From Cinnamomum chago (lineage: Eukaryota; Streptophyta; Magnoliopsida; Laurales; Lauraceae): DNA of 64,000 nucleotides. Made by a program: the position numbers and the translations under genes. Each line of letters starts with the position of its first letter. Position 1 is the stretch's first letter. The stretch lies in the NCBI GenBank assembly GCA_038049695.1, contig CP142457.1:61066501-61130500 (forward strand), written 5' to 3'. Shown piece by piece: positions 1-10,689 of the stretch. Under the pieces are notes generated by a model. It did not search any database. It worked only from the letters and a program-made list of their open reading frames with translations, and had not been told where the DNA came from.

Positions 1-510
1 GATCCTAATCCTGCTTATATGTTAATCTACCAATATTGATCTATTACATTAATATGACTGCATTGAGTTTTCTTATCCTACTACCTTGCAAATTTAGGAC
101 CTTGTCACCACTAACTAGTACTGAGTGGATTCTTTTATATAATACAGACAACTGCAGTGGACATTGGATGGAGCTTTTAATTTCAATTGAACTTCGAATT
201 TCAGTCAATCAATGAGCCAATCATGTTATACTATAAAGCTTTAGGGGGTTGGGGGGGCGAGGGGTTTCATTCTGAGTAGATAAAATAGAGGCCAATGGGG
301 AGGCCAATGGAGCCTCAAGTAAATCGCGCAGAAAATTTCAGGGCGTTGGGCATCAGGGAGAGAAGCCGCGGGCTGTCTTTCAAAAGTCCGAACCATCAAC
401 CTTGAAGATCAGGCATCTTCAATTGAGTAAAGTGTTTGGATTTTGATAGATAGCTGTCCATACTTGGTACTCTTCACTCAATATTTAACGTAACTTTGTC
501 TTTCTTTTTC
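1..510. other. Left-edge stretch with no recognisable gene
   Basis: AT-rich plant intergenic DNA. A short G-rich patch lies near 245-265. No reading frame, splice pattern or repeat that I recognise is present. Confidence 0.5.
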
Positions 511-693
511 AAGGATTTTACAAAAAAAAAAAAAAAAAGATTAAGTGACCAGTCAACTGAAAAAATGATTTTAATTGACCTTGCATCAGATCAGTCATTT
601 TGCTCGAAAATGTATTTTTTTTTTAGCGCTTTCTACTAACGTTCCTATTGACCTTTGTTTTAAAATATTAAGAGTCCCTAGCGACCCTGCGGT
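511..693 (+). repeat. Terminal repeat copy 1 of the 190-bp family
   Basis: This copy runs from AAGGATTTTAC and a poly-A stretch to CCCTAGCGACCCTGCGGT. It matches copies at about 5712-5902 (minus), 47937-48122 (plus) and 48885-49066 (minus) over nearly its whole length. Confidence 0.8.
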
Positions 694-829
694 AATTAGG
701 CGAGAAGTCGCAAATTTGGTAAAGGCCTCAACTTGGGGCAGTTATAGATTTCGAGTTGATGGAGCGATTTGAGTTGTTCAAACCCATCAAATAGCGAGCA
801 CAATTCAGAACAATCGTCGGCACAGACAG

Positions 830-1262
830 TTTGTAGCGCTGGGAGCTGCCCCAACCCATAGGTTGAGATGCCAATCTATCACATTCGCATATATCAAGAG
901 TGTTGAGTGATTCAAGTAATCCCCATCCATAAGAGGGGAGCGATTGGATAGATGTTCCCCAAATATGTAATTTCTTGAGAGCAGGAAGGCATGGTAGTGT
1001 CTTACCCAATATCCCTCTTACATCACCTATGAGATACAAACCTTCTAGGAGTGGGAGTGAATTGTCCCGCGCCCAAATAACTTGGCTGCAATTTACAATT
1101 TCTACTTAGAGTATTGGGGAGGCAGTTGGGCAGTGCCTTCACCTTGTTGCAATAACAAACAAACAATTTATCGAGAGATGGCATAACCTCTCCATCTTCC
1201 TTTGTGAACTACCATTCTTCCCAATTTTTTCTTTAGCTTTGGCAACGCTCTTCCTTTCCCTC
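830..1262 (-). pseudogene. NBS-LRR resistance-gene fragment (LRR part), broken
   Basis: On the minus strand, frames joined across 1262 to 830 read like the C-terminal leucine-rich repeats of a CC-NBS-LRR disease-resistance protein. Pieces include EDGEVMPSLDKL, VKALPNCLPNTL, DNSLPLLEGLYLIGDVRG and LPCLPALKKLHIWGTSIQSL. The pieces lie in different frames. A stop interrupts the stretch before FTKEDGEVMPS (near 1209), and at least one further frame change falls around 1060-1085. No NB-ARC domain or start is present. It lies just inside a terminal repeat copy, so it may be transposon cargo rather than the remnant of a resident gene. Confidence 0.7.
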
Positions 1263-1569
1263 CACCTTCATTACCATTCCCATAAAAATCACCACCCAGT
1301 TGGGTGACAAAGAGGATATTGGAGGGGACCACAGTTGGCCGGTGTTGGCATATAAAAAAAAATCTTGCCAAAGTTCTATTCTATGTGGACTCAGTTGGGG
1401 TCATGATCAAATGGGTTCGAACCCAATAATTCATTTGAGTTCACTTATGTACAAATTGGACCCAAGTCCTATTGACAAGAAAAAATATCAAGCCTTCACC
1501 TATGAGCCATGAGAATATATCAAGATGGAGTAAATCCTTGTTAAAAAAGTATTTTTAGCCAATTTCATA

Positions 1570-1660
1570 TAAGCATTGGCGTTAGGTGAATTGGTAAATA
1601 GTCTTTGTAATATGTGAAATGGTGGGTGTTCAAATCCCTACATAGACTATTTTTGTTCCT
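1570..1660 (+). repeat. Possible tRNA-derived SINE head
   Basis: A TTAGGTGAATTGG block at about 1582-1594 resembles a pol III A box. About 33 bp downstream, TGTTCAAATCC at 1627-1637 resembles a B box. The spacing is normal for tRNA-derived promoters, but no cloverleaf forms and no tail was defined. Confidence 0.35.
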
Positions 1661-2139
1661 CAAAATTCAAATGTGGGCCCCACAAAATGATCTAATGAAA
1701 GAGGCCATTTGACCCATTCAAATATTTAAAAGAGATCGTTTTTGTGGGAAGTTTTTGAAACTCCCCACCCATCTACACGATTTCATCATGTTGGAAGTTA
1801 CATAACTTCTCAAATAGAGGAGATAAAAGGAGGACAAAAAAACAGAGAAGAGGAGAGGTCGACTGTCTTGCTGAGAGAGGAGAAGAACAAGGAAAGAGGA
1901 GAAAGAGAGAAGAAGAATAAGGTAATGAAGCTACTGTCTTCTTCTTCTTCTCTGTCATAACCTCACTCCATCTTCTCATCTCATCTTTTCCATGCATGTC
2001 ATCCATTTCATCTTCCCCACTGCCATATATTGGAGATTATGCCCTCCAGCCACCACATCACCTCCATTCCGTCTCCATCATTTCATCTCCCTCGTCTCAT
2101 CTTCGTCATTTCATCATCCTCATATGCTACAACTTTCAT

Positions 2140-2430
2140 CCCATGAAAATGGAGAATCAGATCCTTAAAGAAGGTTTCTGCCCTCCTACCAAATGGGTGC
2201 CCATTTCATCTTCCATACCATTCCACCTTCTATACTGTCTTCTTCATTTCATTTCACCATCTTCATCTTTCATACCTCTTCTTTTCTATTAAAACGGAGA
2301 TTCATATCTTTATTTTGAAAGGTTTCCGCCCTCCGACTGTGTACTGCAACATGGCCACTATTAAAATGGAGATTCGGAGCCTCTTTTAAGAAGGATTCCG
2401 CTCTCCACTCAAATGAAGAAACCTTTCAAA
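2140..2430 (+). repeat. Degenerate local repeats, three copies
   Basis: A motif of the form AAAATGGAGATTC, then CTTTAAGAAGGTTTCCGCCCTCC-like sequence, occurs near 2145, 2290 and 2362. The copies differ by substitutions and small indels. No coding role is evident. Confidence 0.55.
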
Positions 2431-3752
2431 GAGGATTTGTTCTTCAAAGTCTTTTTCATTAGAGATTGACTAATCAAGGTCTCAAATGATTACAAATGTT
2501 TTGCAACTCCCTACCAGAAATCTAAAAGGATCCTCTAAATAGTGACTGTAATACATAAAGTTTCTATATGTATGACATGTTTGAGACGACTGAAATTGAT
2601 CATGTAACATGTGAAGACAGCATATAAAATACATGGATTTCTGCCACCCAACTACTCTGTCACCTTTAAGGCATGAGATGGTTCAAACATGCTAAATCTA
2701 TCAAAGCAGTATATTACAGCATATTACCTATAAAAGAAAAATGCTTGTTGAATCTCCATGATGCAACCAAACAGCAAGGGTGGAAGTCATGTGTTCGTTA
2801 AAGTTTATTCAAATAGCAGCCTAACCAGAATTTGCCAGTGCCATCACATGCTATAATTAACGTTCGGGGGTTGCAAATTGGTTGTTATTCCCAAAACTCC
2901 ACAACCAACTGGTTAAATTCCATTGAATTCACCCAACCAAACACCCTACAAACAGGCTGAGTCCACCTAAATAAACAAAAAAAAATCCTCATAAACAAAC
3001 AGCTCATATATTGGCTGCAAATGGGTAAAATATTCAATTTAGATTATGGCTCCAAATTGGTTAGGAGACGACCCAAATATTGGCTCAAAGTGGGTTTAAA
3101 ATCAATCTGAAACTCAATCAAAGCTTCCATATAGTGGCTGGAATTGGATTCTAAATGGCCCAAATAACCTATGTAAATGGGCCCAAAAATAGAACAAATA
3201 GAGGACCCATTTCATCAGATTTTATTATGTGTGAATTTATTTCATAAAATTACCTCCATCTATGAACCCTTCCATGAAATTATCCAAAGGTGAGCCCCGC
3301 TTTAAGAAATGAACCCATTTCAAGAACCCAGTTCATAAAACTGAGTTCAAGTTTCAACCCATTGTAAAAAATGAACCTGGCCTGAATCATAGGCAAGCTT
3401 ATTTAAATTGGCACGAGGCATGGGCTGCAAATGTCCCAAACAGGGGCTATTATGTGCCTGACAAAGTCTAATATGACCCTGAAATGTGTCCTAGGCAGTG
3501 CTTTAAAACATGGATTCCCACAATCAAAAGAGTTGAATTCCTGCAAATGAACAGCCCAAATCCACTCAAACAAACACAGCCCATATATTAGCTGCAAATG
3601 GATAATTGGTTGAAAGGGTTGGGACCTGAATCCATAAACAAATAAACATAATTTTTTTTAAACAAATAATATTTTTTTTTTAGGAATAGGTTCTAATTGG
3701 ATCAGTAGTCAAACCCATATTTTAGTGGAAATTAGCCAGAATTTCAAACCTA

Positions 3753-4225
3753 AATCAGGCCAGATTTTGGGTCTAATCCAGGCCAGATGTTGGGCCTAAA
3801 TAAAGGCAGATTTTGGGTCTAATTCAGGCCAAATTTTGGGCCTAAATAAGGCCAGATTTTGGGTCGATCTAATTCAAGACAGAATATTGGGTCTAGATTA
3901 GGTCAGATTTTTGGGTCTAAATCAGGTCAGGTTTTGGGTCCAAATCAGGCAAGTATATTGAATCTAATCCAATATAGATTTCAAAAAGTCTACTTGGACA
4001 AACTTTTTTGGCCAGAATTTGGCCAACCCATATGGTTTGCATTGAATATCACTATGATATTCAATGCAAACCATATGGGTTGGCCAAATTCTGGCCAAAA
4101 AAGTTTGTCCAAGTAGCATTACTCGATAGATTTTGGGCCTAAATCAGGCCACAACTCTGGGTTTAACTCAGGCCAGAATGGTAGCCTAACTTAGACCATA
4201 ATTACAAATTCAAGTTTGGCCACTT
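3753..4225 (+). repeat. Degenerate 23-24 bp tandem array
   Basis: About ten or more diverged units of the form GCCAGATTTTGGGTCTAATCAG follow one another. Weaker units extend towards 4560. The array is interrupted at 3982-4125 by a palindromic insertion. No protein frame runs through it. Confidence 0.75.
3982..4125. mobile_element. 144-bp fold-back element (perfect 62-bp arms, 3-bp loop)
   Basis: Positions 3990-4051 and 4055-4116 are exact reverse complements over 62 bp, separated only by CTA. Outside them, ATAGATTT occurs at 3974-3981 and again at 4126-4133. Removing 3982-4125 plus one ATAGATTT restores an ordinary unit of the surrounding tandem array, so this is an insertion with an 8-bp target duplication. 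That length fits hAT-type transposition. The outermost few bases of the two ends pair imperfectly. Arms without a mismatch suggest a recent origin or gene conversion. A transcript through it would fold into a long hairpin. Confidence 0.75.
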
Positions 4226-5609
4226 ATAATTCTAAATCAGGCCAAGTTTATGGCTAAAAAAACGAGAGGCCAAAATTAGGCCATAATGCAGTCTAAATCA
4301 AGTTAGGTTTTGGGTTTGAATCAGACCAGAATATTGGGTCTAATCCAAGACAGGTTTTGGACCTAACTCAGGCCATAATTCGGGTCTGACCCATGATAGA
4401 ATCGCAATTTGAGTCAAGCCAGAATTATAAATGCCAAAACCAGTTCAAACCTATAATTCTAAACCAGGCCAAACTATTGGGTCAAAATTGGGCCCGAATT
4501 ATAGACCAAAATTCAGCCCAAATAAAGACTTAAATTTCGTTAAATTAGATGTCATGAAATCACTTAGTGGCTGAAAGTAGACTGAAAACTCAGTCTAAAT
4601 GATGGTTCTGAATGAGTCAAAAGACAGCCCAGTCAGCAACTGGAATTAGGCTGAGTCTAACCCAAATACATACTGAATTATGCTAGATTTCAGACCAAAT
4701 AGTGACTGAAATTGGGTTGGATCATGGCCTAAACAATGGTCATAATTGGACTGATTGATTATAGTAACAGTGACTGTAATATGTGTATCAACAAGTAACT
4801 ACATTAGTCCATATCTACTTAAAAAATAAGCCTAAGTACAATTTCCAAAGAGATCATGCATAGGCCATATTGGGCTCTAAAAAAAATGCACAAAACTATT
4901 TTAAAGAGTGGATCATGGTTTGAACCCATTTCAAATAAGAATCTAGTTCATGAAATGAACCCATATATGAACATATTTTATGGAATTACCCAATGTTGGG
5001 ATATATATGTCGGTTACAGATTCCTTTTAAATATGAGTTTGACATGTGGGTCATTTGCTCCAGGCTTGACATGTGGGCTTCGAGCCCGATATATATGAGT
5101 TAGTTATAAGCATGTATATGGGCTGCTATGGGCCATTTATGTGACCAATTGACATGTGGGCTATAATTTTATAAGCCTAACACATGAACTGCTATATGTT
5201 TAACGGTGGGTTAAAATTTGGTTATGAGCCCAGTGTACATATGGATCACTATGGATCATTAATCCAATGATGGGAAATCTGCTGAAAAAATATAAAAGAT
5301 AATATGTCCTAATGCAAATTAGTCATTTATAGAGTTCATTTTGTTTTTCTTGTAAAGAAAGAAGCAGGTCAAGGATCAGAAGCAAGTTCCTTCTCGGATT
5401 AAGACATTTTAGTTTTGGTTTTGAGCAATCCACCCCAAAAATAAATAGGGGATTTTCTTGTAATATTTTGATTCAATGATATTCATACAGCCAGCTGGGT
5501 CAGTGCCTGGGGGCAAATGACCTTGGTGAAGAAAAAAGAAGTTGTTGACAACAAAACACGTGCTTCTAAGACCTATTTTGTTCTAATTTGTGTACCGGTT
5601 GATGGGGAT

Positions 5610-5690
5610 TCTTATTCTTAGAGATAAAGGTCAACTGAGACCTTACAATATTCTTAGAGATAAAGGTCGACTAGGACCTTAAAGAGAACG
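5610..5690 (+). repeat. Short tandem duplication
   Basis: TTCTTAGAGATAAAGGTC followed by an ACTG/ACTAGGACCTTA-like end occurs twice, about 36 bp apart, just inside the right-hand terminal repeat. Confidence 0.6.
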
Positions 5691-5711
5691 TAAGTGGGAG
5701 TTTTGTAAAGG

Positions 5712-5902
5712 TTGCGATGGACCACAGGGTCCCTAGAGACCCTTAACGTTATAAAACGAAGGTCGATAGGGACGCTCGTAGAAAGTGCTAAAAAAACACG
5801 TTTTTTAAGAAAAATAACTGATCTGGTGCAAGGTCAGTTAAGATCATCTTTTTGATCCACTGGTCACCCAATCTGTTTTTTCTTTTTGGTAAAATCCTCT
5901 TG
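5712..5902 (-). repeat. Terminal repeat copy 2 of the 190-bp family
   Basis: Inverted relative to copy 1. It reads GGGTCCCTAGAGACCC at 5727-5742, then CCACTGGTCACCCA, and ends with GGTAAAATCCTC at 5888-5899. Confidence 0.8.
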
Positions 5903-7557
5903 TTTTTTTGTTTTTTTATACAAAGAGACGCTTGTTCACCGTGCGGTATAAATTTTTTTTTTTTAAAAAAAGGTAAAGTTGGAATTGTATTTCCTACCAT
6001 TTTGAATGCTCCGGTCAATATCAAAAGGAAAAAAGAAATGGCATGCAGATCAGACTTGGATGTGCTTCAGATAAAGGTCAATCTAGAGAAAAGGACAGTT
6101 CTGATGGGAATGCAAACCAAAATCCCTTTTAACTTGCCATTTTGTAAAGGACCTGACAACAATGATATATCTGAGCTGTCCACTCTCTAGCCTATACCTG
6201 CGGTTTTATATACCATTTCTTCATTTGTTTTTAATTTTTGTCCTCTTTCCCATTTCTGCTTGTGAGGAATAAAAGTATAAAACCACACGCGATCTTGCCA
6301 CCCGAAAGTGTTTGGTGTTGCAAAACCAGATGAAATACCTATTATATATGGAGCTGAATGTTAGAACTTTGCTTCGGAACTTTAGAACTCTAGAGCTAGC
6401 TTGCAAACTGCTCTCCCATATGATTTTACAGTCCATTCTAGAAAAATGAAAAACACATAAATCAAACTCAAGTTTTATTCAACCACATGAATTATGCCAA
6501 CACTCAAAACCTTATAATTTGATTGGTGCTTGCAGCCAACGTAAAATATAAGCGAAAATGAGAGGCCCGTAAAGAGTGTACATGTGAAATACATGGTAGT
6601 AATTCTTTTTCATTCTTCAATTTTGTTGGCAACCCATCTAGTTCTATATGTTTACTTTGATGTGCTACTTGAACGTTACAAGTTTTGGAATAAGGACACA
6701 AATAATTCATAATCTCCTCAACATAGCTTGCATATTAATAATTTAAATTGAATGAAATAACTTCTCCTTTCATATATAGGAGGCCAAATTTTACTGCGTT
6801 AACCGTTGGCCCATAATAAAATCAATCTTTCATAAGGCACATACGTGATAAAATATTAGAAAATTTTAAGTTTTCCTTGTACTTTACTTGTAGATTTGAT
6901 TATGGATCCAAATCCAAATCCTTCTAGAGCAAAGTTTCGTGAAGATCTAAATGAGATGGACGTTTTTTTAGCAGTCTAAAATTTTGTAAGTGGGCCCCAT
7001 GAAGGATCCTCGCAAATTTTCTTGGACACGTTTTACCATTTTGCCAAGCACCATAGACCAAGTCTCGCGCGAACTCACTACACACACACCTAGACCTTGT
7101 TTCTTTAGTGAAATTTCTGCCAAGAATTCACCATGGCTAGGAATTCCTAAACATGATGTGACAAGTTGTCCCTTGGAATTTTTAAATCTCATGTTTGTTC
7201 AGTAGCATTTCTGAATTCCAGCCACTTGAAAGTTCTCTTTTGACCATTGGGAATCCAGGAATTCCAATCCCTTTGCATTTTGGTGGAATTTCTGGATGCT
7301 TAAGCCCAAGGGGAATTTAAGAATTCCACTATGTCTGATTCAGGAATTCCCCAGACAAGAATTCCTAAAATTCCAGCAAATAAACAGACCCCTAATCTCG
7401 AGCTGTTTACGGATGTAGGAGAACTGAACTTTCAGTTGATTTAATAATTAGAAGAATCAAATTGGGGCAATATTCTACAGTGTCCCCCTTTTGCCTGAAG
7501 TGTGCCTGCTGCCTCAACAGGTTAAAAGTCACTCTATCAAATCCAAGTCTTGTAACA
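5903..7557. other. Intergenic stretch; MITE-like DNA before the O-methyltransferase
   Basis: No gene is supported. From about 7093 to 7392 the DNA is studded with GAATTCC/GGAATTC motifs. Its ends resemble each other as inverted repeats: CCTTGTTTCTTTAGTGAAAT on the left and, read inverted, GTCTGTTTATTTGCTGGAAT on the right. This fits a decayed MITE. Confidence 0.5.
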
Positions 7558-7567
7558 CTATAAATCA
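7558..7567 (+). promoter_or_regulatory. Likely TATA box of the O-methyltransferase
   Basis: ACTATAAATC lies about 50 bp upstream of the start codon at 7615, leaving room for a short 5' leader. This is inferred from sequence and position only. Confidence 0.5.
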
Positions 7568-7614
7568 ATTCAATGTATGCCAGCAGGAGATGTCTAGACT
7601 AGAGTAGAGCAGAA

Positions 7615-8952
7615 ATGGAGCTCGCAAAAGGAGGAATGGATGCCAATGGACTGTTGAAAGCCCAAGCCCATGTTTGGTACCGCACATTCAATTACATAAG
7701 CTCCATGTCTCTCAAATGTGCTATTAAGCTAGGCATACCAGAGATCATCCACAACCACGGCCGACCCATGACTCTCTCCCAGCTAATCGACGCACTTCCG
7801 GTGGCTCCAGCCAAAACCACTCATGTGCACCGCCTCATGCGTCTTTTGGTCCATTTGGATTTCTTCACCTTGCAGAAGAATGAGAATGGAAAAGAAGAGG
7901 AATATATGCTCACACCCGCATCCAAACTACTCCTAAATGAGTCGAGGATGAGTGTGTCACCTTTTTTGTTAATGTTGCTGGACCCGGTGCTCGAGTCGCA
8001 ATGGCATTTCTTACATAGATGGTTCAAAGGGGAGGAAGCGTCGGTCATGGAGACCGCCACCGGTATGACATTTTGGGAGTTCATGGCCCAGAACGCTGAG
8101 ACAAGCAATGGGTTCAACGAGGCCATGGCCAGTGACTCTAGGATTCTGATGGGGTGCCTTGTTAATGAGTGTGGTGGGGTTTTCCAAGGGGTGGGATCCT
8201 TGGTGGATGTTGGGGGTGGCACTGGTGAGAGTGCCATGACAATTGCCAGGGCGTTCCCACACATCAAGTGCACAGTGCTTGACCTCCCCCATGTGGTTGC
8301 AACCCTGCCCAAGACTACGGACTTGGATTTCATTGGTGGGGACATGTTTGAATCCATCCCCAAGGCTGATGTAGTTTTTCTCAAGGTACCTTACTTTAAA
8401 ATTGCAAAAAAAAAAATAATTCTGCGGTCCTTGTAGGGGCCTGGCTATGGTTTGGGTTGGATTAAGTATCATGGGTGGTATGAATGTCCAACCTGAACTT
8501 GACCCATTCATTAATTGGGTAGAAAATCTAACCCGTTCATGAAATTAACCCATTCATAAGAAAAGCAGCTTCAAATCTTGGAAACTTCAACAGGAGTATT
8601 GGAAATGTTAATATAAATAACAATGCCCTCATCTCATTGATTGCAGTGGATTCTTCATGATTGGAGTGACGAAGATTGTGTAAGGATACTAAGACGGTGC
8701 AAGGAAGCCATACCCCCTAATGAGGAGGGAGGTAAAGTGATTATAGTCGATATGGTTGTGGACACTGCACAAGCTGATCCCAAGTCAACCGAAGCACAGC
8801 TCTGCTTTGACCTGCTAATGATGGTGCATCTAGGAGGAAAGGAAAGAGATGAACAAGAATGGTGTAAACTATTCATCGATGCAGGTTTCAATCAATACAA
8901 GATCATAAGACCTGCTTTGGGTTTGCGATCTGTCATCGAGCTCTATCCATGA
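7615..8952 (+). CDS. Class II SAM-dependent O-methyltransferase (resveratrol/orcinol OMT-like)
   Basis: Transfers a methyl group from S-adenosylmethionine to a hydroxyl of a phenolic substrate, presumably in the cytosol. Two exons, 7615-8385 and 8647-8952, give 358 residues, normal for the family. The junction AAG|GTACC...TTGCAG|TGG is phase 0. An N-terminal dimerisation domain (about 20-110) precedes the Rossmann fold. The SAM motif LVDVGGGTG lies at about 196-204, followed by VLDLPHV. The second exon opens with WILHDWSDEDC, in which His261 is the expected catalytic base. The end GLRSVIELYP is typical. Met1 is the first in-frame ATG; a second lies seven codons on. Similarity is closest to the trans-resveratrol di-O-methyltransferase-like branch, but the substrate cannot be read from sequence. 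No other pathway genes adjoin it. The gene appears intact. Confidence 0.93.
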
Positions 8953-10420
8953 TTATTATGATTAGTTGCCTAGTGGTGGAAATAACCCTTCTATATGCAG
9001 AGGTTCTAAGTAGTACGTAAACTAGTAATGTCTTGTGCTGTTGTGCAGCTATGTTCTCAATATAAGATGAAACGTATGAACGTTTACTGCCATTAATAAG
9101 AATCATATTTTATGTGTGTTTTGCATATTGGATTCCGAAGATAGCACGCATACACACTCGCAATTTGCATGGTGGACTGTCATCTTGTAATGTTTAAAAC
9201 ATAGTTATTAAGACTCATCGCTGGATGGTACTTCCTTTTCAACACTTGGTAATAAAAATACATTGCTAAATTAAAAGAAGAAGAAAGGGAAGAAGTGGAA
9301 CATGTGAAACGTTTTAAGACATGATGATGAAACACAAGCTTCTTGTTTTCCAAAATGGCCTACTGTTCTTTGTTGGCGATGATATGACTTTCATATCTAG
9401 GAGATAAATAGGATCTGCCTTTCCACGGCAGCTGTATACAAACAAGCCCTCGTCAAATTGCTCTGATATTTGATTGAAGCCCATGTAAAGATCTTCCAGC
9501 CCGACTGTCATCGGATGATTAATTACCAGCACCTCTGCAGAGGGTTTTGCGAGTCTGGAAATTGAGGTTCCGTCCTAGCCTAAATTTTGTCTCATACAAG
9601 AGTGTATGACCAACATTGCTCATGGGACATGATCTATTATGGGCAAAGGTTCATGTGGGGCATACATATGATATGATCCTTTTTATTCCTTCTCCTCATG
9701 GGACATGCATCTATGGGTGAGAGAGCTCATGTGGTGGGTGCTTACCGATGATGCCCCCCTCACTTCCATCTTGCACTCAGGAGCCCCCTGCATATCGCAC
9801 CTATCGGATATTAATTTGGATTTTACTAGTAAAATTTTGGCACAAGTAATTTTTTTCATCTATGATTTTGGAGTTTTATCATCTAGAGCATCCAATAATT
9901 AAAATTAGCTTGGTCTTTGACGACTTTATATAAACTGAAACTTGTCCACCAACCAAGAATCACACTACTAATAATTTCTTAAAATGATCTTTAGCAAAGC
10001 AAGCAAAAACCAAGCAACAACAACATATGCCCCATGGAGAGTACTCTCATGTGCTTATTTGATTGACAAAAATAAAAGTCCCTCACGTGACCACTTAGAT
10101 GCAGGGGGATAGCGTGATAAAATGTCTCATTTAAAAAAAAAAATTATCTCAATTTCAATTTTCTCGTTCACATAATTTGATTCACACAAAAAAAAAAAAA
10201 AAAAAAAACATTCACATAATTCAAGATTAGTATCATCAAAATTAAGTTAGGTCTTTAGTCATCAACTTTTTTTTGTTTGGAACGGCTCCTTACCCAGGTA
10301 GTTGAAATTAGAATAAAAAAAAATCACATCTTTCCACATGTGAACCTAAAGGAATTCCTCCACTATAGAAGACTCACTAGAGAAGATTGCGACAATGTCT
10401 TTGTGCGGTGGGCCGAGTAG
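8953..10420. other. Intergenic stretch after the O-methyltransferase
   Basis: Holds the 3' end of the O-methyltransferase; AATAAGAATCAT near 9096 could act in polyadenylation. An unassigned minus-strand reading frame lies at 9314-9575. AT-rich and poly-A runs fill 10130-10210. No further gene is supported. Confidence 0.5.
9314..9575 (-). other. Unassigned terminal-exon-like reading frame
   Basis: The minus strand is open from an upstream TAG near 9580 to a stop at 9314. The translation is well mixed and protein-like, including VGLEDLYMGFNQISEQFDEG and LFVYSCRGKADPIYLLDM. A CTGCAG acceptor-like sequence sits near 9532-9537. No partner exon was found upstream on that strand. I do not recognise the family. 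It could be a stranded last exon of a lost gene, or chance. Confidence 0.25.
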
Positions 10421-10547
10421 AATTTCATAAAACCCTATATGGGCCCCTCTCAAATTGCATGAATTTCCAAGAAGCAGAAGCAGAATTTCATAAAACCCCA
10501 TACGCGCCCCTTCTCAAATTGCATGAATTTCCAAGAAGCAGAAGCAG
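10421..10547 (+). repeat. 63-bp tandem duplication in the OPA3-like leader region
   Basis: AATTTCATAAAACCC...CCAAGAAGCAGAAGCAG occurs at 10421-10483 and again from 10484, with few differences. It ends about 140 bp upstream of the OPA3-like start codon, so it may lie in the promoter or 5' UTR. Confidence 0.8.
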
Positions 10548-10689
10548 AAGGAGAAGGACTGAAGGAGAAGGAGAAAGCAATCTTCATTCTTAATTGTTAC
10601 TTTAAATGCCCTCATTTATCAAACTATATCATCTTCCTTCTTCTTCGTCTTGAAGAAAGCAGAGCAAAAAAGCGATCTGTTGTTATAGT

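Larger units (their letters stand above)
511..5902. mobile_element. Candidate Mutator-like (MULE) element with long terminal inverted repeats
   Basis: A repeat of about 185-190 bp at 511-693 recurs in inverted orientation at about 5712-5902. Each copy has GGATTTTAC at its outer end and a CCCTAGCGACCC-like block at its inner end. Both also share the internal blocks GTGACCAGT..., GATGATTTTAATTGACC-like and CGACCTTTGTTTTA-like. Long, diverged terminal inverted repeats around non-transposase DNA are typical of Mutator-like elements. No transposase frame is visible, so the element would be non-autonomous. The cargo includes a broken NBS-LRR fragment, which fits gene-fragment capture (Pack-MULE style). 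A 9-bp target duplication expected of MULEs was not clear: the flanks are T-rich and do not match cleanly. The alternative is two independent copies of a short repeat that happen to face each other. A second pair in the same arrangement at 47937-49066 argues against chance. Confidence 0.5.

Noticed and set aside
1742-2292. Several frames in purine-rich and TC-rich DNA
   Set aside because: Low-complexity translation driven by GA and CT tracts.
7821-8511. Long minus-strand frames opposite the O-methyltransferase
   Set aside because: They are antisense shadows of a well-supported coding exon.
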